The notes: generated by a model from the sequence alone, not told the origin. DNA of 64,000 bases from Phycisphaerae bacterium (GCA_025924315.1 JAICIO010000007.1:45982-109981); one strand, 5' to 3'. Shown: positions 1 to 9,863, counted from the stretch's first letter. Program-made: numbers and translations.

Positions 1-1017
1 CGAATCTCCGCCACGGTTGCTCAAATCGCTGCGTCGCAGGTCATGTATGAAGACGCCAAACGCGATTACGAACGGCAGAAGAAATTGCTTGGACCCGGCG
101 ATGTGAGCCAGTCGGCGGTTGATCAGGCCCAGGCGAAGGCCGACCAACTCGCCAAGCAGATCGAATCGGCGCAGAAGTCGATGGAGGCCGACGAGCAGAA
201 TCTGCTCGTGCTTCAACACCAGATCGATGCGGCACAGGCAGATATTGCACGCGATAGGGACAACCTCAGTTACACCACCATCCTTTCGCCCATCGACGGC
301 GTCGTCACGCGCGTGAATGCGAAGGAAGGTGAGGTTGTCGTCACCGGCACGATGAACAATCCCGGCACGGTGATCCTGGAAGTGGCGGACCTGTCGGAGA
401 TGCAAGTCGATGCGCAGGTGGATGAGAGTAACATCGCCTCGGTGCATGAAGGACAGAACGCGAAGGTGCGGATCAGCGCGTATCCAGATGAAACGTTCGA
501 TGGAAAGGTGAAGCTCGTCGGGCTTGATGTGGTCGATCCACGCATGGGCGGATCGATGGGCAACAGCCCCGCCGCCCAGGGGCGATGGTATCGGGCGCGG
601 ATCGTCGTCGACACAAAGGGCAAGCGCATCCCCGCCGGCCTCAGTGCCGACGCGGACATCGAAACGAATCTGCACAAGAACGTGCTGAAGGTCCCGACGC
701 AGGCGGTGATGGGCCGGCCGATCGACGAGCTGCCCGCCGGGGTGAAGTCTCGCCCGGAAGTCGACAGGAACAAAACGCTCGCAACGGTGGTCTTCAAAGT
801 CGACGGCGGGAAAGCGGTCATCACGCCCGTGACGATCGGCGCGAGCGACATGACGCACACGGTGATTGAATCAGGGCTGAGGGAAGGCGACCAGATCGTC
901 GTCGGGCCGTACAAGATTCTTCCCACGCTGAGAGACGGCGCGATTGTGAAGACGGACACCGGTACGACGAAACCGGCAACCGCTGCAACGGCATCAACTG
1001 CTGCTTCGAAGCCATGA
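1..1017 (+). CDS. HlyD/MacA-type efflux periplasmic adaptor (5' truncated)
   Basis: The reading frame is open from base 1, so the N-terminus lies outside the window; the first in-frame ATG at 43 is internal. The visible part is a membrane-fusion adaptor: a long coiled-coil hairpin (about the first 85 residues), a lipoyl-like segment ([18 protein letters not shown]) and beta-barrel and membrane-proximal domains ending in an Ala/Thr-rich tail. Such adaptors bridge an inner-membrane ABC transporter and an outer-membrane TolC channel. The three following genes encode exactly those partners, which supports a MacA-type role. Its stop codon is part of an ATGA string at 1014-1017, but the ATG there runs into a stop inside the following repeat. 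The substrate is unknown (a drug, lipid or peptide is possible). Confidence 0.88.
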   Translation, partial: RISATVAQIAASQVMYEDAKRDYERQKKLLGPGDVSQSAVDQAQAKADQLAKQIESAQKSMEADEQNLLVLQHQIDAAQADIARDRDNLSYTTILSPIDGVVTRVNAKEGEVVVTGTMNNPGTVILEVADLSEMQVDAQVDESNIASVHEGQNAKVRISAYPDETFDGKVKLVGLDVVDPRMGGSMGNSPAAQGRWYRARIVVDTKGKRIPAGLSADADIETNLHKNVLKVPTQAVMGRPIDELPAGVKSRPEVDRNKTLATVVFKVDGGKAVITPVTIGASDMTHTVIESGLREGDQIVVGPYKILPTLRDGAIVKTDTGTTKPATAATASTAASKP

Positions 1018-1086
1018 GTGGCGAGGGCACCTTGCCCTCGCGGCGGCGGCTATAGCCGCAAACCGAGGGCGGGACGCCCTCGCCAC
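1018..1086. repeat. Nested palindromic repeat between adaptor and ATPase genes
   Basis: Outer arms begin GTGGCGAGGGC and end GCCCTCGCCAC. Each arm also folds on itself (GCGAGGGC..GCCCTCGC), and the centre holds a GCGGCTATAGCCGC hairpin. It starts immediately after the ATGA string at the end of the adaptor gene. It belongs by architecture to the snap-back elements found elsewhere in this window. Confidence 0.8.
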
Positions 1087-1093
1087 GTTTTAT

Positions 1094-1792
1094 ATGCTGA
1101 TTCGGCTGCGCCACATGTTCAAGCATTACACCGTCGGTGTCGAACAGATCCGCGCGCTCGACGGCGTGGATCTCGATATCGCCGCGAACGAGTACGTCGC
1201 GATTATGGGATCATCCGGCTCGGGGAAATCGACGCTGATGAACATCCTCGGATGTCTCGACCGACCGACCGCCGGCTCGTATGAGCTCGATGGCCACCTC
1301 GTGTCGAACATGTCTGCCGGCCGGCTGTCACGCGTGCGGAATGAACGCATCGGCTTCGTCTTTCAATCATTTGAGCTGCTGCCGCGCGCGACGGCGGCGA
1401 AGAACGTCGAGCTTCCGTTGATCTACTCGCGCGACGGCTGGTTCGCCCGGCGCACGCGCGCTCGAAGCGCACTAAAAACCGTCGGCCTTGCCGATCGCAT
1501 GCGCCATCGCCCGAACCAGCTTTCCGGCGGACAAAAGCAACGCGTCGCGATCGCTCGCGCGCTCGTCAATCGACCAGCGATCCTGCTCGCAGACGAACCC
1601 ACCGGAAATCTCGACTCTGCGACCAGCGAAGAAATCCTCGCCCTCTTCGCCAAGCTGCATCACGACGGCCAGACCATCATCATGGTCACGCACGAGGCGG
1701 ACGTCGCGCGTCACGCCCGGCGCATCATCCGCATGAAAGATGGCAAAGTGCTCAGCGACCTGCCGGTCGAGAAAGATCCGGTGGCCGCATGA
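1094..1792 (+). CDS. MacB-type ABC transporter ATP-binding protein
   Basis: This 232-residue protein is the ATPase of a tripartite exporter. Walker A (GSSGSGKST, about residues 39-47), the ABC signature LSGGQKQR, Walker B (ILLADEPTG) and a switch histidine (MVTHE) are all intact, and the order and sequence match the LolD/MacB ATPase clade. In classic MacB the ATPase is fused to the permease; here it is a separate gene whose last codons overlap the permease start (ATGA at 1789-1792), implying translational coupling. No clear Shine-Dalgarno precedes ATG 1094, because a palindromic repeat fills the 5' side. It is expected to sit on the cytoplasmic face bound to the permease at 1789. Confidence 0.93.
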   Translation: MLIRLRHMFKHYTVGVEQIRALDGVDLDIAANEYVAIMGSSGSGKSTLMNILGCLDRPTAGSYELDGHLVSNMSAGRLSRVRNERIGFVFQSFELLPRATAAKNVELPLIYSRDGWFARRTRARSALKTVGLADRMRHRPNQLSGGQKQRVAIARALVNRPAILLADEPTGNLDSATSEEILALFAKLHHDGQTIIMVTHEADVARHARRIIRMKDGKVLSDLPVEKDPVAA

Positions 1793-3090
1793 TGACGCTC
1801 TTGCGCATCCTCGTGGCACCGGTCGTCTTGCTCTACCAGAGCATCGTGCTCGCCCTTTCGCAGATCTGGGCGAACAAGGTGCGTGGGATCCTCACGACGA
1901 TCGGCATCATGATCGGCGTCGCGGCGGTGTCCGCCGTCATCGCGCTCATTACCGGCATGAAAGATCGCGTGCTGAACGAGTTTGAAGCGTTCGGCACGAA
2001 CAAGATCTTCGTCGAGCCGCACTGGCCGGAGAAATACCGCACCGTTTCGTGGCGGCAGATCATGTTTCGGCTGAACGATTTCGACGAGATGCTCGAGCAC
2101 TGCCCGTCCGTCGCGAAGTTCACGCATCTGAACCAGGACCGTGGCACCGCCATCTTCGGCTCGAAGGTCGAGGATTCGAACGTCAACATCTACGGCGTCG
2201 ATCCGGACTGGCACGACATCGAGCGGCGCTATGTGATCTACGGCCGGCCACTTTCACTTCTCGACAACCAGCAGCGGCGGCCGGTCTGCCTGATCAACGA
2301 AGTATTGCGCGACAAACTCGCGCTCGATCGCGACCCGGTCGGGCAATACATCCAGTTGAACAACGATCGCCTGCTGGTGATCGGACTGCTCGAACCGCCG
2401 GCGGCGTTCATGGGGATGATGGGCGAGCAGCGCGAGGTTGTCATTCCGTTCAACTATGCGGTCGAGCGCGACCGGTGGCCGTGGTATGCGGTGATGGCGG
2501 CGAGCAAATCGCCCGAGCTCGCGGACGACGCGAAAGCGGAGATCGAGTTCTACATGCGGCAAAAGCGCCGCATCAAACCGGGGCAGGAAGATACGTTTGA
2601 AGTGCAGACGGCACAGCGCGTGGTCGAACAATTCTCTCGCGTCGCATCGATGGTGACGCTGATCGCGACGGCGATCGTCGGCGTATCGCTTCTCGTCGGC
2701 GGGGTTGGCATCATGAACATCATGCTCGTGAGCGTCTCGGAGCGCACGCGCGAGATCGGTTTGCGAAAAGCGGTCGGCGCGCGGCCGAGCGCGATCCTGC
2801 TGCAATTCCTCGTCGAAGCAGTCGTCCTATGCCTGATCGGCGGAGCGCTCGGCCTCGCGATGGGACAGGCGATTACCACGACGGTCGCGTCGTTCATACC
2901 CGACGTGACTTCGATGCGCATGGAAGGCGAGACGATGGCGCCGGGCGCGTCGATGAAAGGAATCATCGTTCCACCCTCGGCGATCGCGCTGGCGTTCGGT
3001 TTCTCCGCGACGGTCGGGCTGATTTTCGGCATGTTTCCCGCGATCAAGGCGGCCCGCCTCGATCCGATTGAGGCGCTGCGGCATGAATGA
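1789..3090 (+). CDS. MacB-type ABC transporter permease (FtsX family)
   Basis: A 433-residue inner-membrane permease. One transmembrane helix lies near residues 25-50, followed by a large periplasmic domain (MacB_PCD-like, about 60-270) and three C-terminal helices with the FtsX signature region ([20 protein letters not shown]). This is the mechanotransmission topology of MacB, which couples cytoplasmic ATP hydrolysis to extrusion of periplasmic substrates through TolC. The start overlaps the ATPase gene in an ATGA, and the stop overlaps the downstream outer-membrane gene by eight bases, so the three genes are one operon. Substrate is not predictable from sequence. Confidence 0.93.
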   Translation: MMTLLRILVAPVVLLYQSIVLALSQIWANKVRGILTTIGIMIGVAAVSAVIALITGMKDRVLNEFEAFGTNKIFVEPHWPEKYRTVSWRQIMFRLNDFDEMLEHCPSVAKFTHLNQDRGTAIFGSKVEDSNVNIYGVDPDWHDIERRYVIYGRPLSLLDNQQRRPVCLINEVLRDKLALDRDPVGQYIQLNNDRLLVIGLLEPPAAFMGMMGEQREVVIPFNYAVERDRWPWYAVMAASKSPELADDAKAEIEFYMRQKRRIKPGQEDTFEVQTAQRVVEQFSRVASMVTLIATAIVGVSLLVGGVGIMNIMLVSVSERTREIGLRKAVGARPSAILLQFLVEAVVLCLIGGALGLAMGQAITTTVASFIPDVTSMRMEGETMAPGASMKGIIVPPSAIALAFGFSATVGLIFGMFPAIKAARLDPIEALRHE

Positions 3091-4795
3091 TTCAACCGAG
3101 GTGGAAACGCGCGCGCGATATCGGTTATTTAGCCGCGGGGCTCGCCCCGCGCGGGCGCCGCGGAGCCGGTTTGCGTTTCGCGCGGGGCAAGCCCGCGCGG
3201 CTAAATGGGCGCTCCTCGCATTGACGCTCATTGGTTGCACGAGCGAGATGCCAACTCTGCCGCGCGAAGTGCTGCGCGATGTCGAGCCGCTTCATCTCGA
3301 GCAGGCGACGACCGCGCCGACGATCAGCATCACCACCGCTCCCACGACTGCCGCGACGCAAGGCACGAGCACCGTCGAGATGTCGATCGAACGCGCCCGC
3401 GAACTGGCGATGGAGAACAATCTCGACCTGAAAGTTGAGTTGCTCAATCCGACCATCGCGAAAGAAACGGTGAACGCGGAAGAAGCGCGTTTCGAAGCGC
3501 TCTTCACCACCGATTCGCGGTTCTCCGTGACGGACACGCCCACCGCGTCCGAGCTCGAAGGCTCGGAGGTGAAGGACTTTTCCGTTTCGCCCGGCATCAC
3601 GCTTCCGCTCCGCACCGGTGGAACGATCCAGCTGCAGGTGCCGATGGACCGGTTCGAGACGAACAACCAGTTCTCGACGCTGAATCCATCGTACACATCC
3701 GATGTGCAGGCGACGTTCACTCAACCGCTGCTGCGCGGCGCCGGCGCGTATTACAACGAACAGCCGATTCGCGTCGCGAAATACAATTACCTCCAGTCGC
3801 AGGCGAACACCAAGCTGGAAGTCATTCGCGTGCTGACGGACGTCGATCGGATCTATTGGCGGCTCTATGCGGCGCGACAGGAGCTTCGCGTGCGGAAGCA
3901 GGAGTATGACCTGGCGGTCGCGCAGTATGAGCGCGCGCAGCGGCAGGTCGAAGCCGGCGCCGCGGCCAGCGTTGACGTCACGCGCGCCGAATCCGGCGTC
4001 GCGGACAAGCGCGAGGCGATCATCATCGCAGAAAACACCGTGCGCGATCGCGAGCGCGATCTGAAGCGGATCTTGAATGATCCGGATCTGCCGATGGAGT
4101 CCGACATCGTCATCGTGCCGACGACCGAGCCGAAAACGCTTTACTACAAGCTGCGTCCAACCGACCTGATGAACCGCGCCATGAACGACCGCATGGAGTT
4201 GCTCGATCTGGAACTGCAGATCGCGATCGAAACGTCGAATGTTAACATCGCGAAGAATGACATGCTGCCGCTGGTGTCGCTCGCGTACACGTACGGCGTG
4301 AATGGCCTGGGCGGAGATTTCAACGAATCGTTCAGCATGGTGAGCGACCGGAATTTCCAGGATCACAGCGTCGGCATCCATCTGGAAGTTCCGATCGGCA
4401 ACGAGGCAGCGCGAAGCCGGCTCCGGCGGGCGCTGGCGGTTCGCTTGCAGGCGCTGGCGACGAAAGAACAGCGGGAGATTCAGATTCGCCAGGACCTCGC
4501 GGGCGCCATCGATCAGCTCAACACAAACTGGTTCCGCATCCTCGCCGCGAAGAAGCGCACTGAGCTGGCGGCGCGCGTGGTGGAGCTTGAGATTCGGCAG
4601 TTCAACCAGGGTTTGCAGACGAGCACGGATGTGATCGATGCGCAGACTCGCCTGGCGAGCGCTGCGTCGGCTGAGATCAGCGCCGTGACCGATTATCAGA
4701 TCTCGCAGGTCGACATTGCGTTCGCGACGGGCACGGTTCTCGGTGCATCGCGCGTGATCTGGGAGCCGACGCAGGCGCCGAAGATTGATTGGTAG
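3083..4795 (+). CDS. TolC-family outer-membrane efflux lipoprotein
   Basis: About 570 residues with two outer-membrane-efflux-protein repeats (long alpha-helical stretches such as LYAARQELRVRKQEYDLA), forming the trimeric exit duct for the upstream ABC exporter. I chose ATG 3083 because it overlaps the permease stop (ATGAATGA); an in-frame codon at 3068 only adds five residues. A lipoprotein signal is present (WALLALTLIGC, Cys about residue 52), but it is preceded by an unusually long Arg/Ala-rich N-terminus. That extra part, roughly residues 16-42, is the translation of a palindromic repeat at 3128-3205. The mature protein has the usual length for the family. Confidence 0.9.
   Translation: MNDSTEVETRARYRLFSRGARPARAPRSRFAFRAGQARAAKWALLALTLIGCTSEMPTLPREVLRDVEPLHLEQATTAPTISITTAPTTAATQGTSTVEMSIERARELAMENNLDLKVELLNPTIAKETVNAEEARFEALFTTDSRFSVTDTPTASELEGSEVKDFSVSPGITLPLRTGGTIQLQVPMDRFETNNQFSTLNPSYTSDVQATFTQPLLRGAGAYYNEQPIRVAKYNYLQSQANTKLEVIRVLTDVDRIYWRLYAARQELRVRKQEYDLAVAQYERAQRQVEAGAAASVDVTRAESGVADKREAIIIAENTVRDRERDLKRILNDPDLPMESDIVIVPTTEPKTLYYKLRPTDLMNRAMNDRMELLDLELQIAIETSNVNIAKNDMLPLVSLAYTYGVNGLGGDFNESFSMVSDRNFQDHSVGIHLEVPIGNEAARSRLRRALAVRLQALATKEQREIQIRQDLAGAIDQLNTNWFRILAAKKRTELAARVVELEIRQFNQGLQTSTDVIDAQTRLASAASAEISAVTDYQISQVDIAFATGTVLGASRVIWEPTQAPKIDW
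3128..3205. repeat. Nested palindromic repeat inside the TolC-like leader
   Basis: Arms start TTTAGCCGCGGGGC and end GCCCGCGCGGCTAAA; each arm contains a smaller palindrome (CGCGGGGCTCGCCCCGCG). The element has no stop in the coding frame and is translated as part of the leader of the TolC-like lipoprotein. Confidence 0.8.
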
Positions 4796-4807
4796 CAGCG
4801 AAAAAGA

Positions 4808-4892
4808 GTGAACCACGAATGGACACGAATGAACACGAATGGAGAAAAGCCAGTTCTCTATTCGTGAGAATTCGTGTTCATTCGTGGTTCAC
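4808..4892. repeat. Inverted repeat between convergent genes
   Basis: The arms read GTGAACCACGAATG and CATTCGTGGTTCAC, with internal ACACGAATG repetition. It lies between the stop of the TolC-like gene and the 3' end of the next, opposite-strand gene, so it may also act as a bidirectional terminator although no long T-run follows. Confidence 0.75.
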
Positions 4893-4909
4893 CTCTTTCC
4901 GCTCCGTTG

Positions 4910-5380
4910 TCAATGCGACTGATGCGCTGCAGTTCGTGCGGCGAGATCTTCGCGCAGGAATTCTTTAAATGTCGGCAGGTGATCGCGGGTCCACGCCGCT
5001 TCTATCGCTTCCGCCACCTTCAGGTTGTTCTCGGTCAGTTCGCAGAAGAGGCGATATTCGCGCGACTCCGGCGCGGGACGACAATGGCGGTCGTGTGTGT
5101 CGACGCGGAAGAGATAGCCGTTCCCGCCGGGCTTGGCTTCGACCACCATCTTCATGTGCGGGTAACTTGGGTTGCCGAGGCGAAGGCTGAGGCGCTTGGG
5201 TGATTGTGGATCGTCGCGCGCGAACACCGGGCTCGCGTACAGATCGCCATTCCCCGTCGCGCGCAGAGTTTCGATGCGCTTCTGAGCCGCCCCCGGGACG
5301 CGCGCTTCGCCGTATGCGATGCGCAGGTACGTCTCGACCGCGGACCAGAACTGCTCGATAGGCGGTTTATTCCAGCTCAC
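4910..5380 (-). CDS. Conserved protein of unknown function with DTHDRHC motif (paralog 1)
   Basis: I do not recognise a named family. The start is GTG at 5380, supported by GGAGG eight bases upstream. The 156-residue protein has no signal peptide or membrane segment. It shares a core with the protein at 5895-6350: RLGNxxYPHMKxVxE, then LFRxDTHDRHC (residues 94-100) with conserved His and Cys, then ExxEYxxFCxLxExN, and a C-terminal LPTFKxxLREDLAxR. The clustered Asp, His and Cys could bind a metal or be catalytic, but this is a guess. It is divergent from the response regulator at 5420, with only 39 bases between the two starts. Confidence 0.75.
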   Translation of the reverse strand: MSWNKPPIEQFWSAVETYLRIAYGEARVPGAAQKRIETLRATGNGDLYASPVFARDDPQSPKRLSLRLGNPSYPHMKMVVEAKPGGNGYLFRVDTHDRHCRPAPESREYRLFCELTENNLKVAEAIEAAWTRDHLPTFKEFLREDLAARTAAHQSH

Positions 5381-5419
5381 GTGGAAAACCTCCGCTTGGG
5401 CGCGTTAGTATATCGAAGG

Positions 5420-5830
5420 ATGACGGAGACAGCACCCGACCAAATTTCCAATGGGACGAAGTCCGTTCTGGTGGTTGAGGACGACCCGGAAATCAATGCG
5501 ATGGTGGGCGCGTATGCCGAACTTTGCGGATTTCAGTATCGCCCAGCATTGAATGGCGCCCGCGCAATGCAGCAGGTCCGCGAAGGCACACCGACCGTGG
5601 TCATTCTGGACCTCATGCTTCCCGATGCGGATGGCTTTGAGATCTGCAAGACGATGCGGAAGGATCAATCGATGCAGCGGGTGCCGATCATTATCCTGAC
5701 GGCCCTCGGTGGCGAAAAGAATCGCCAAAAGGGAATGGCGTGCGGGGCGACGGATTATATGACGAAGCCCTTCGATCCGGATCAGCTGATGAAGGCAATC
5801 GAAAAGCATGCGAACGGGCAAGCGAAGTGA
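5420..5830 (+). CDS. Single-domain response regulator (receiver)
   Basis: A 136-residue receiver domain with no output domain. The acidic pair (VEDD, residues 20-22), phosphoacceptor Asp64 (VILDLMLPD), Thr94 (ILTA) and Lys116 (TKPF) are all present, so it should be phosphorylatable. ATG 5420 is chosen because translation from here starts just before the first beta strand; longer in-frame extensions cross the neighbouring divergent gene. It may work like a CheY or Spo0F-type relay with the kinases at 6490-9863, but no direct link is visible. It is flanked on both sides by paralogs of one unknown family, which suggests a functional unit. Confidence 0.9.
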   Translation: MTETAPDQISNGTKSVLVVEDDPEINAMVGAYAELCGFQYRPALNGARAMQQVREGTPTVVILDLMLPDADGFEICKTMRKDQSMQRVPIIILTALGGEKNRQKGMACGATDYMTKPFDPDQLMKAIEKHANGQAK

Positions 5831-5850
5831 TCATCAAATGAAACCAAACG

Positions 5851-5880
5851 AAAGCCCCGGCTGCTAGCAGCCGGGGCTTT
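5851..5880. terminator. Rho-independent terminator, probably bidirectional
   Basis: A perfect 13-bp stem (AAAGCCCCGGCTG and its complement) with a tight TAGC-type turn and A/T tails on both sides lies between the response regulator (+) and the convergent gene ending at 5895 (-). Confidence 0.9.
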
Positions 5881-5894
5881 GTGTTTCGATCGGG

Positions 5895-6350
5895 TCAATT
5901 CAGTTTTGCTTCGCCCTTTCTGCGGGCGAGGTCTTCACGCAGATAGGTCTTGAAAGTGGGCAATCCCTGATCGGCCCACGCGGTTTCGATTTTTTCTGAC
6001 ACCCGCTGGTTGCGTTCCATCAGCTTGCAGAACTCGGTGTATTCCGGCGCTTCAGGCGGCGGGCAGCAGTGGCGATCGTGCGTGTCGGCGCGGAAGAGCC
6101 ACTGCTTCTGATCCGGGCTGGGCTCCATCACCAGCTTCATGTGCGGGTAATACTTGTTGCCCAGCCGCATGCTATATCGGCCGGGCAATTTCGCGAACAC
6201 GGGCGCCGCCAGAAAGGCGCCTTTCCACGCATTCAATGTCGCGAGCTGCGACTGCACCACCAGCGGCGGATGCGCGCCTTCGTAGGCGATTTCCAGAAAG
6301 GTGTCGATCGCTTTTCGGATCTGCTCGGGCGCAGGTTCGACCGCCGCCAT
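5895..6350 (-). CDS. Conserved protein of unknown function with DTHDRHC motif (paralog 2)
   Basis: The family is not recognised. Start ATG 6350 is preferred over the longer frame because GGGAGG lies five bases upstream. The 151-residue cytosolic-looking protein is a clear paralog of the one at 4910-5380: the same RLGNxxYPHMK block, DTHDRHC at residues 89-95 (here followed by a second Cys), the EYxxFC block and the same ending LPTFKxYLREDLARR. By eye roughly 40 per cent of positions agree. Its 3' end faces the response regulator across a shared terminator. Retention of two copies around a signalling gene hints at a role in the same response. Confidence 0.75.
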   Translation of the reverse strand: MAAVEPAPEQIRKAIDTFLEIAYEGAHPPLVVQSQLATLNAWKGAFLAAPVFAKLPGRYSMRLGNKYYPHMKLVMEPSPDQKQWLFRADTHDRHCCPPPEAPEYTEFCKLMERNQRVSEKIETAWADQGLPTFKTYLREDLARRKGEAKLN

Positions 6351-6427
6351 AACGCCTCCCGGAAACAGAAGTGAGTGATGCCGAGATAATACCATGAGCG
6401 GGCAATCCTCGATTAAAAAAGTGACGG

Positions 6428-6512
6428 TCGGGATTCGGGGCTCGGGATTCGCGGTGCGGGTGAAGACATAATTCCCTGCTGCCGAATCCCTAATCCCGAG
6501 TCCCGAGTCCCG
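6428..6512. repeat. Inverted repeat of GGGATTCGGG-type words
   Basis: Repeated words (GGGATTCGGGGCTCGGGATT on one side, complementary CGAATCCC, TAATCCCGAG and TCCCGAG on the other) form an inverted repeat. Its right part runs into the 3' end of the histidine kinase gene and supplies that gene's last codons and TAG stop. Confidence 0.7.
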
Positions 6513-8667
6513 ATTTTCCCTTCAGCACTGGCTTCGTGGGAACGGTGAATTCGAACCGCGAGCCTTCGCCGGGCTCGGAATCGACTTTAATCGTCCCCTG
6601 ATGGTCCTGAATAATGCCATAGCTGATGCTTAAACCCAAGCCCGTGCCCTGTCCCGGCGGTTTTGTGGTGAAGAACGGATCGAAAATCCGCTGGCGAATC
6701 TCGGGTGGAATGCCGCTGCCGTTGTCGCTCACCGCAACGGTCACGCGATCGCCATTCGCATGGCTTTCCACTTTTACCGCCCCGCCTTCGTTGCAGGCGT
6801 CGATCGCGTTCGAGATGAGGTTCATGATCACCTGATTGAGCTTCGCGGGGAAACAGGTCACCGGCGGAAGCGGCTTGAGATCCGTTTGTAAATCCACTCG
6901 CTTACCCTTCGCCTTGCCACGAATGATGTTCACGGTCGATTCGATCCCTGCATTGAGATCGATCTCATGCAGATCGCTTTCATCCAGCCGCGCGAAATCG
7001 CGGAGGTCTTTCACAATCTGCTGAATGCGACGCAAACCTTCCTTTGAGCGCTTCAGCAAATCGTCGAGGCTCGACATCGTGTACGGCAGATCGATCTGTT
7101 CGCAAAACTCTTTGATCTCCGCCGACAGCTCGGGCTTCGCCTCCGCGAGCATCGGCTCGGCTTGTTGGTACATCTCGAGCAACCGCTTGATCGCCGCGAG
7201 GTCGCGCGCGAGCACCGCGACGTTGTTGCTCACGAACGACAGCGGATTGTTGATCTCGTGCGCCACGCCCGCGACCATCTGCCCAAGCCCCGCGAGCTTC
7301 TCCGCCTGCACCAGACCGCTCTGCGCCTGCTTGAGCGCGCCCATCGCTTCTCGCTCGGATGCAACCAGATGCTCGAGTAGCAGGTTTTTCTCCTGCAATT
7401 CTTCTTCCGCCGCTTTGCGCGAGGTGATGTCGCGCGTGATGCCGACCAGCCCGCTGATTTTGCCGTGCGCGTCGGTGTACGGAACCTTTGTCGTCGCGGC
7501 CCATCCAACGTGTCCTTGCGAATCCCGCAAGCGCTCTTCGCGGTTGAGAAGCACCTTCCCGGAGTGCATGACGTCCTGTTCGTCTTTGGAGAACAGGTCG
7601 GCCATTTCCTTTGGATAAAAGTCGTAGACGGTTTTGCCTTTCAATTCCTCGGCGGTGCGATTGAGAAATTGCTGATGCGCCTTGTTGTTCAGAATGTTTC
7701 GGCCCTGCAGATCCTTCACGTAGATCAGATCCGGCAGGCTGTTGATGACGGTGCGAAAGAGGTTGCGTTCGTCGCCGAGCGCCGCTTCAGCAGCATTTCG
7801 TCTGCGGTCGCTGGTGTAGAGCATCGCGGCGCTCCACCAGACGAGGGCGAGAAAAATTGCGATGTTGGTGATGACCGAGAACGCAGTGCCGGTTTCGGTT
7901 GAGAAGTACCCTACCCGCTCGAAGATCAGTCGAAACCATCCGACCATCGACGGCAGCAGGATGGCCGTCGGAATGAGCCGTCGCACGAGAAGCCCGGCGG
8001 TCGTGTCGCTTGTCACGACCGCCATGAAGCCTTCGTTCGGCCGCACGAAGAGTAGGGAAACCGACAAAATGAGAAATGCCAGCGCCGTGTGCAGCGCCAT
8101 TGGAATGTAGCTGGTCACGCCATACAGCGTGGCCACGCTGTATGCATATCCGAGCAGCGCGAGCCACGATAGCATTCCGCAGATCATGACGAAGATCTGC
8201 GCGGGACGGCGGACCCATCGGGTTTCAAAATCCAGCGTCAGGAGCGATACGCTGATCTGCGCGAATCCGACGGCGGTATTCGGCGCAATTCTGTTTGGAA
8301 TAATGTCGCGCTCGATGCGGTAGCGAAACAGCAACTTGTCGATCCCGGTTTCCAGGTTGAACGCGTAGTCGATCAATTTGAAGATCGCGACCAGCAGCAC
8401 GATGAATGCGAGGATCTCGGCGGCGTGTTTCGCGCGACGGCTCGGTTGCTCAGGGTAGAGGAAGATCAGCGACGCGCCGCAAAGGATGAAGCACACGGCG
8501 GTCACCGGGTTCATCGCGATGAGATGGGGAAAGATCCGCTTGAGGGCCTCGATCCGCAGTTCCCAGCCGATCAGGACGGCGATACCGAGGGCGATCACCA
8601 GCCCCGAGCCGACGCGCGACAGGTAGCGCATCCACGTCGCCAGCCGCGCGTGCGTCTGGAAGATCAT
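6490..8667 (-). CDS. Membrane PAS-domain sensor histidine kinase
   Basis: 725 residues. The first 290 hold about eight hydrophobic helices of an undefined membrane sensor region. A PAS domain follows (about 300-420, with VYDFYPKE and a PAC-like VGITRDIT), then a short coiled coil, a dimerisation/phosphoacceptor H-box (AHEINNPL, His about residue 470) with a long insertion before the second helix, and a C-terminal HATPase with N, G1 (DNGSGIPPE) and G2 (GTGLGLSIS) boxes. All catalytic motifs look intact. Its start overlaps the stop of the upstream hybrid gene (ATGA at 8664-8667), so they are co-translated. The C-terminal tail after about residue 717 is encoded by a repeat and is probably dispensable. 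The signal is unknown. Confidence 0.92.
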   Translation of the reverse strand: MIFQTHARLATWMRYLSRVGSGLVIALGIAVLIGWELRIEALKRIFPHLIAMNPVTAVCFILCGASLIFLYPEQPSRRAKHAAEILAFIVLLVAIFKLIDYAFNLETGIDKLLFRYRIERDIIPNRIAPNTAVGFAQISVSLLTLDFETRWVRRPAQIFVMICGMLSWLALLGYAYSVATLYGVTSYIPMALHTALAFLILSVSLLFVRPNEGFMAVVTSDTTAGLLVRRLIPTAILLPSMVGWFRLIFERVGYFSTETGTAFSVITNIAIFLALVWWSAAMLYTSDRRRNAAEAALGDERNLFRTVINSLPDLIYVKDLQGRNILNNKAHQQFLNRTAEELKGKTVYDFYPKEMADLFSKDEQDVMHSGKVLLNREERLRDSQGHVGWAATTKVPYTDAHGKISGLVGITRDITSRKAAEEELQEKNLLLEHLVASEREAMGALKQAQSGLVQAEKLAGLGQMVAGVAHEINNPLSFVSNNVAVLARDLAAIKRLLEMYQQAEPMLAEAKPELSAEIKEFCEQIDLPYTMSSLDDLLKRSKEGLRRIQQIVKDLRDFARLDESDLHEIDLNAGIESTVNIIRGKAKGKRVDLQTDLKPLPPVTCFPAKLNQVIMNLISNAIDACNEGGAVKVESHANGDRVTVAVSDNGSGIPPEIRQRIFDPFFTTKPPGQGTGLGLSISYGIIQDHQGTIKVDSEPGEGSRFEFTVPTKPVLKGKSGLGTRD

Positions 8668-9863
8668 GCGGGCGCTCCGGTGGCCGCCGGCGCCTGGGTG
8701 GGCAAGGTGATCGTGAAGGTCGTGCCCTTGCCCGGCTCGCTTTGCACGGTGATCTCTCCGCCATGACGATGCACGAACGCTTTCACGACGGAGAGCCCAA
8801 GTCCGATCCCGCGGCGGTTGAACTCGAAATGGCCGGAGGAATGTCGCGAAACGTCGAAGCCCGTGAAGAACGGCTGAAACAGCTTCGCGGTTTCGGATTC
8901 GTTCATGCCGACGCCGCTGTCGCCGATGTGGATCTGCACCGCGTCGTCATGGCGTGCTGCGCCAATCGTGATGCGACCTTCGTCCGGTGTGAACTTCACA
9001 GCGTTCAGCAAGAGATGGTCGACGCAATCGCGGATCATTTCGGGATCGATTTCAACGTGATTCAATCCGGGCGCAACGTTGTGCTCGAGCTTTTGCCGCC
9101 GAAGCTCGACAAAGGGCATCACATCATCAGCGGCGTGTTGGAGCAGCTGTTGCAGATCGGTCGGCTGGCGATGCATCGGCTGATCGAACGTATTGACCGC
9201 GAGCATCGAGACAATCTGATCGACAAGCCGCTGCAATCGCCTCGCGGCGGTATCGATGCGACCGAGCCATTCCTTCAGCGGCCCCTGGAGATTCGGTGCG
9301 CGACTGGCGAGGTTGGTCAGGCCGATCAGGATCGTCAACGGCGTGCGCAGCTCGTGGCTGGCGACTTGGATAAATGCGCTCTTCAGCTCGTTCGCTTCGT
9401 GCAGCTCTTTATTCGCATTCGTGAGCTGCTCGTTGGCAACTTTCAGATCCGCCATGAGTTGCTCGCGCTCGATGATCAGATCGTACCGATCGATCGCTTC
9501 GCGAATGATGGCCTGCAGCTCGTCCGGATCCCACGGTTTGTTGATGTAACGATAAACTTTGCCGTGGTTGATCGCGTCGATGACGGCGCGGATGTCGGCA
9601 TAACCCGTGAAGAGCAGTCGAATCGCCTCCGGATGCTTCGAGCGCACCTTGCTGAGAAACTCCACGCCGCTCGTGCCGGGCATACGCTGGTCGGTCATGA
9701 CGACATGGATGTCGTGCTCGTCCATGATCTTCATGGCCTCTTCGACACTCGTCGCGCCGAGGACCTTGTAGTCGAGGCGCAAGAGATCCTGCACGCTGCG
9801 GACCACGTCCGGCTCGTCATCCAAAACTAAAATGGTGTGTTTCGCCTTCTTCGGATCTGCCAT
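8664..9863 (-). CDS. Receiver-histidine kinase hybrid protein
   Basis: Starting from ATG 9863 this is a 399-residue cytosolic protein. A receiver domain (residues 8-125; VLDDEPD, TDQRMP and NKPW motifs as in the RpfG/HoxA-like receivers) precedes a coiled coil, a HisKA domain (ASHELRTPL, His about 171) and a HATPase (GVGMNES, GIGLGLSVV). This N-terminal receiver plus kinase order is common in phosphorelays where one kinase is tuned by another. Its partner is probably the membrane kinase encoded immediately downstream. An alternative start at 9875 adds four residues; neither has a strong Shine-Dalgarno. It is transcribed divergently from the sulfatase gene, with about 90 bases between them. 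Confidence 0.9.
   Translation of the reverse strand: MADPKKAKHTILVLDDEPDVVRSVQDLLRLDYKVLGATSVEEAMKIMDEHDIHVVMTDQRMPGTSGVEFLSKVRSKHPEAIRLLFTGYADIRAVIDAINHGKVYRYINKPWDPDELQAIIREAIDRYDLIIEREQLMADLKVANEQLTNANKELHEANELKSAFIQVASHELRTPLTILIGLTNLASRAPNLQGPLKEWLGRIDTAARRLQRLVDQIVSMLAVNTFDQPMHRQPTDLQQLLQHAADDVMPFVELRRQKLEHNVAPGLNHVEIDPEMIRDCVDHLLLNAVKFTPDEGRITIGAARHDDAVQIHIGDSGVGMNESETAKLFQPFFTGFDVSRHSSGHFEFNRRGIGLGLSVVKAFVHRHGGEITVQSEPGKGTTFTITLPTQAPAATGAPA

Noticed and set aside
3125..4816. 563-codon open frame antisense to the TolC-like gene
   Set aside because: Composition is Arg/His/Leu-rich with no domain, and the sense gene is a clear TolC homolog.
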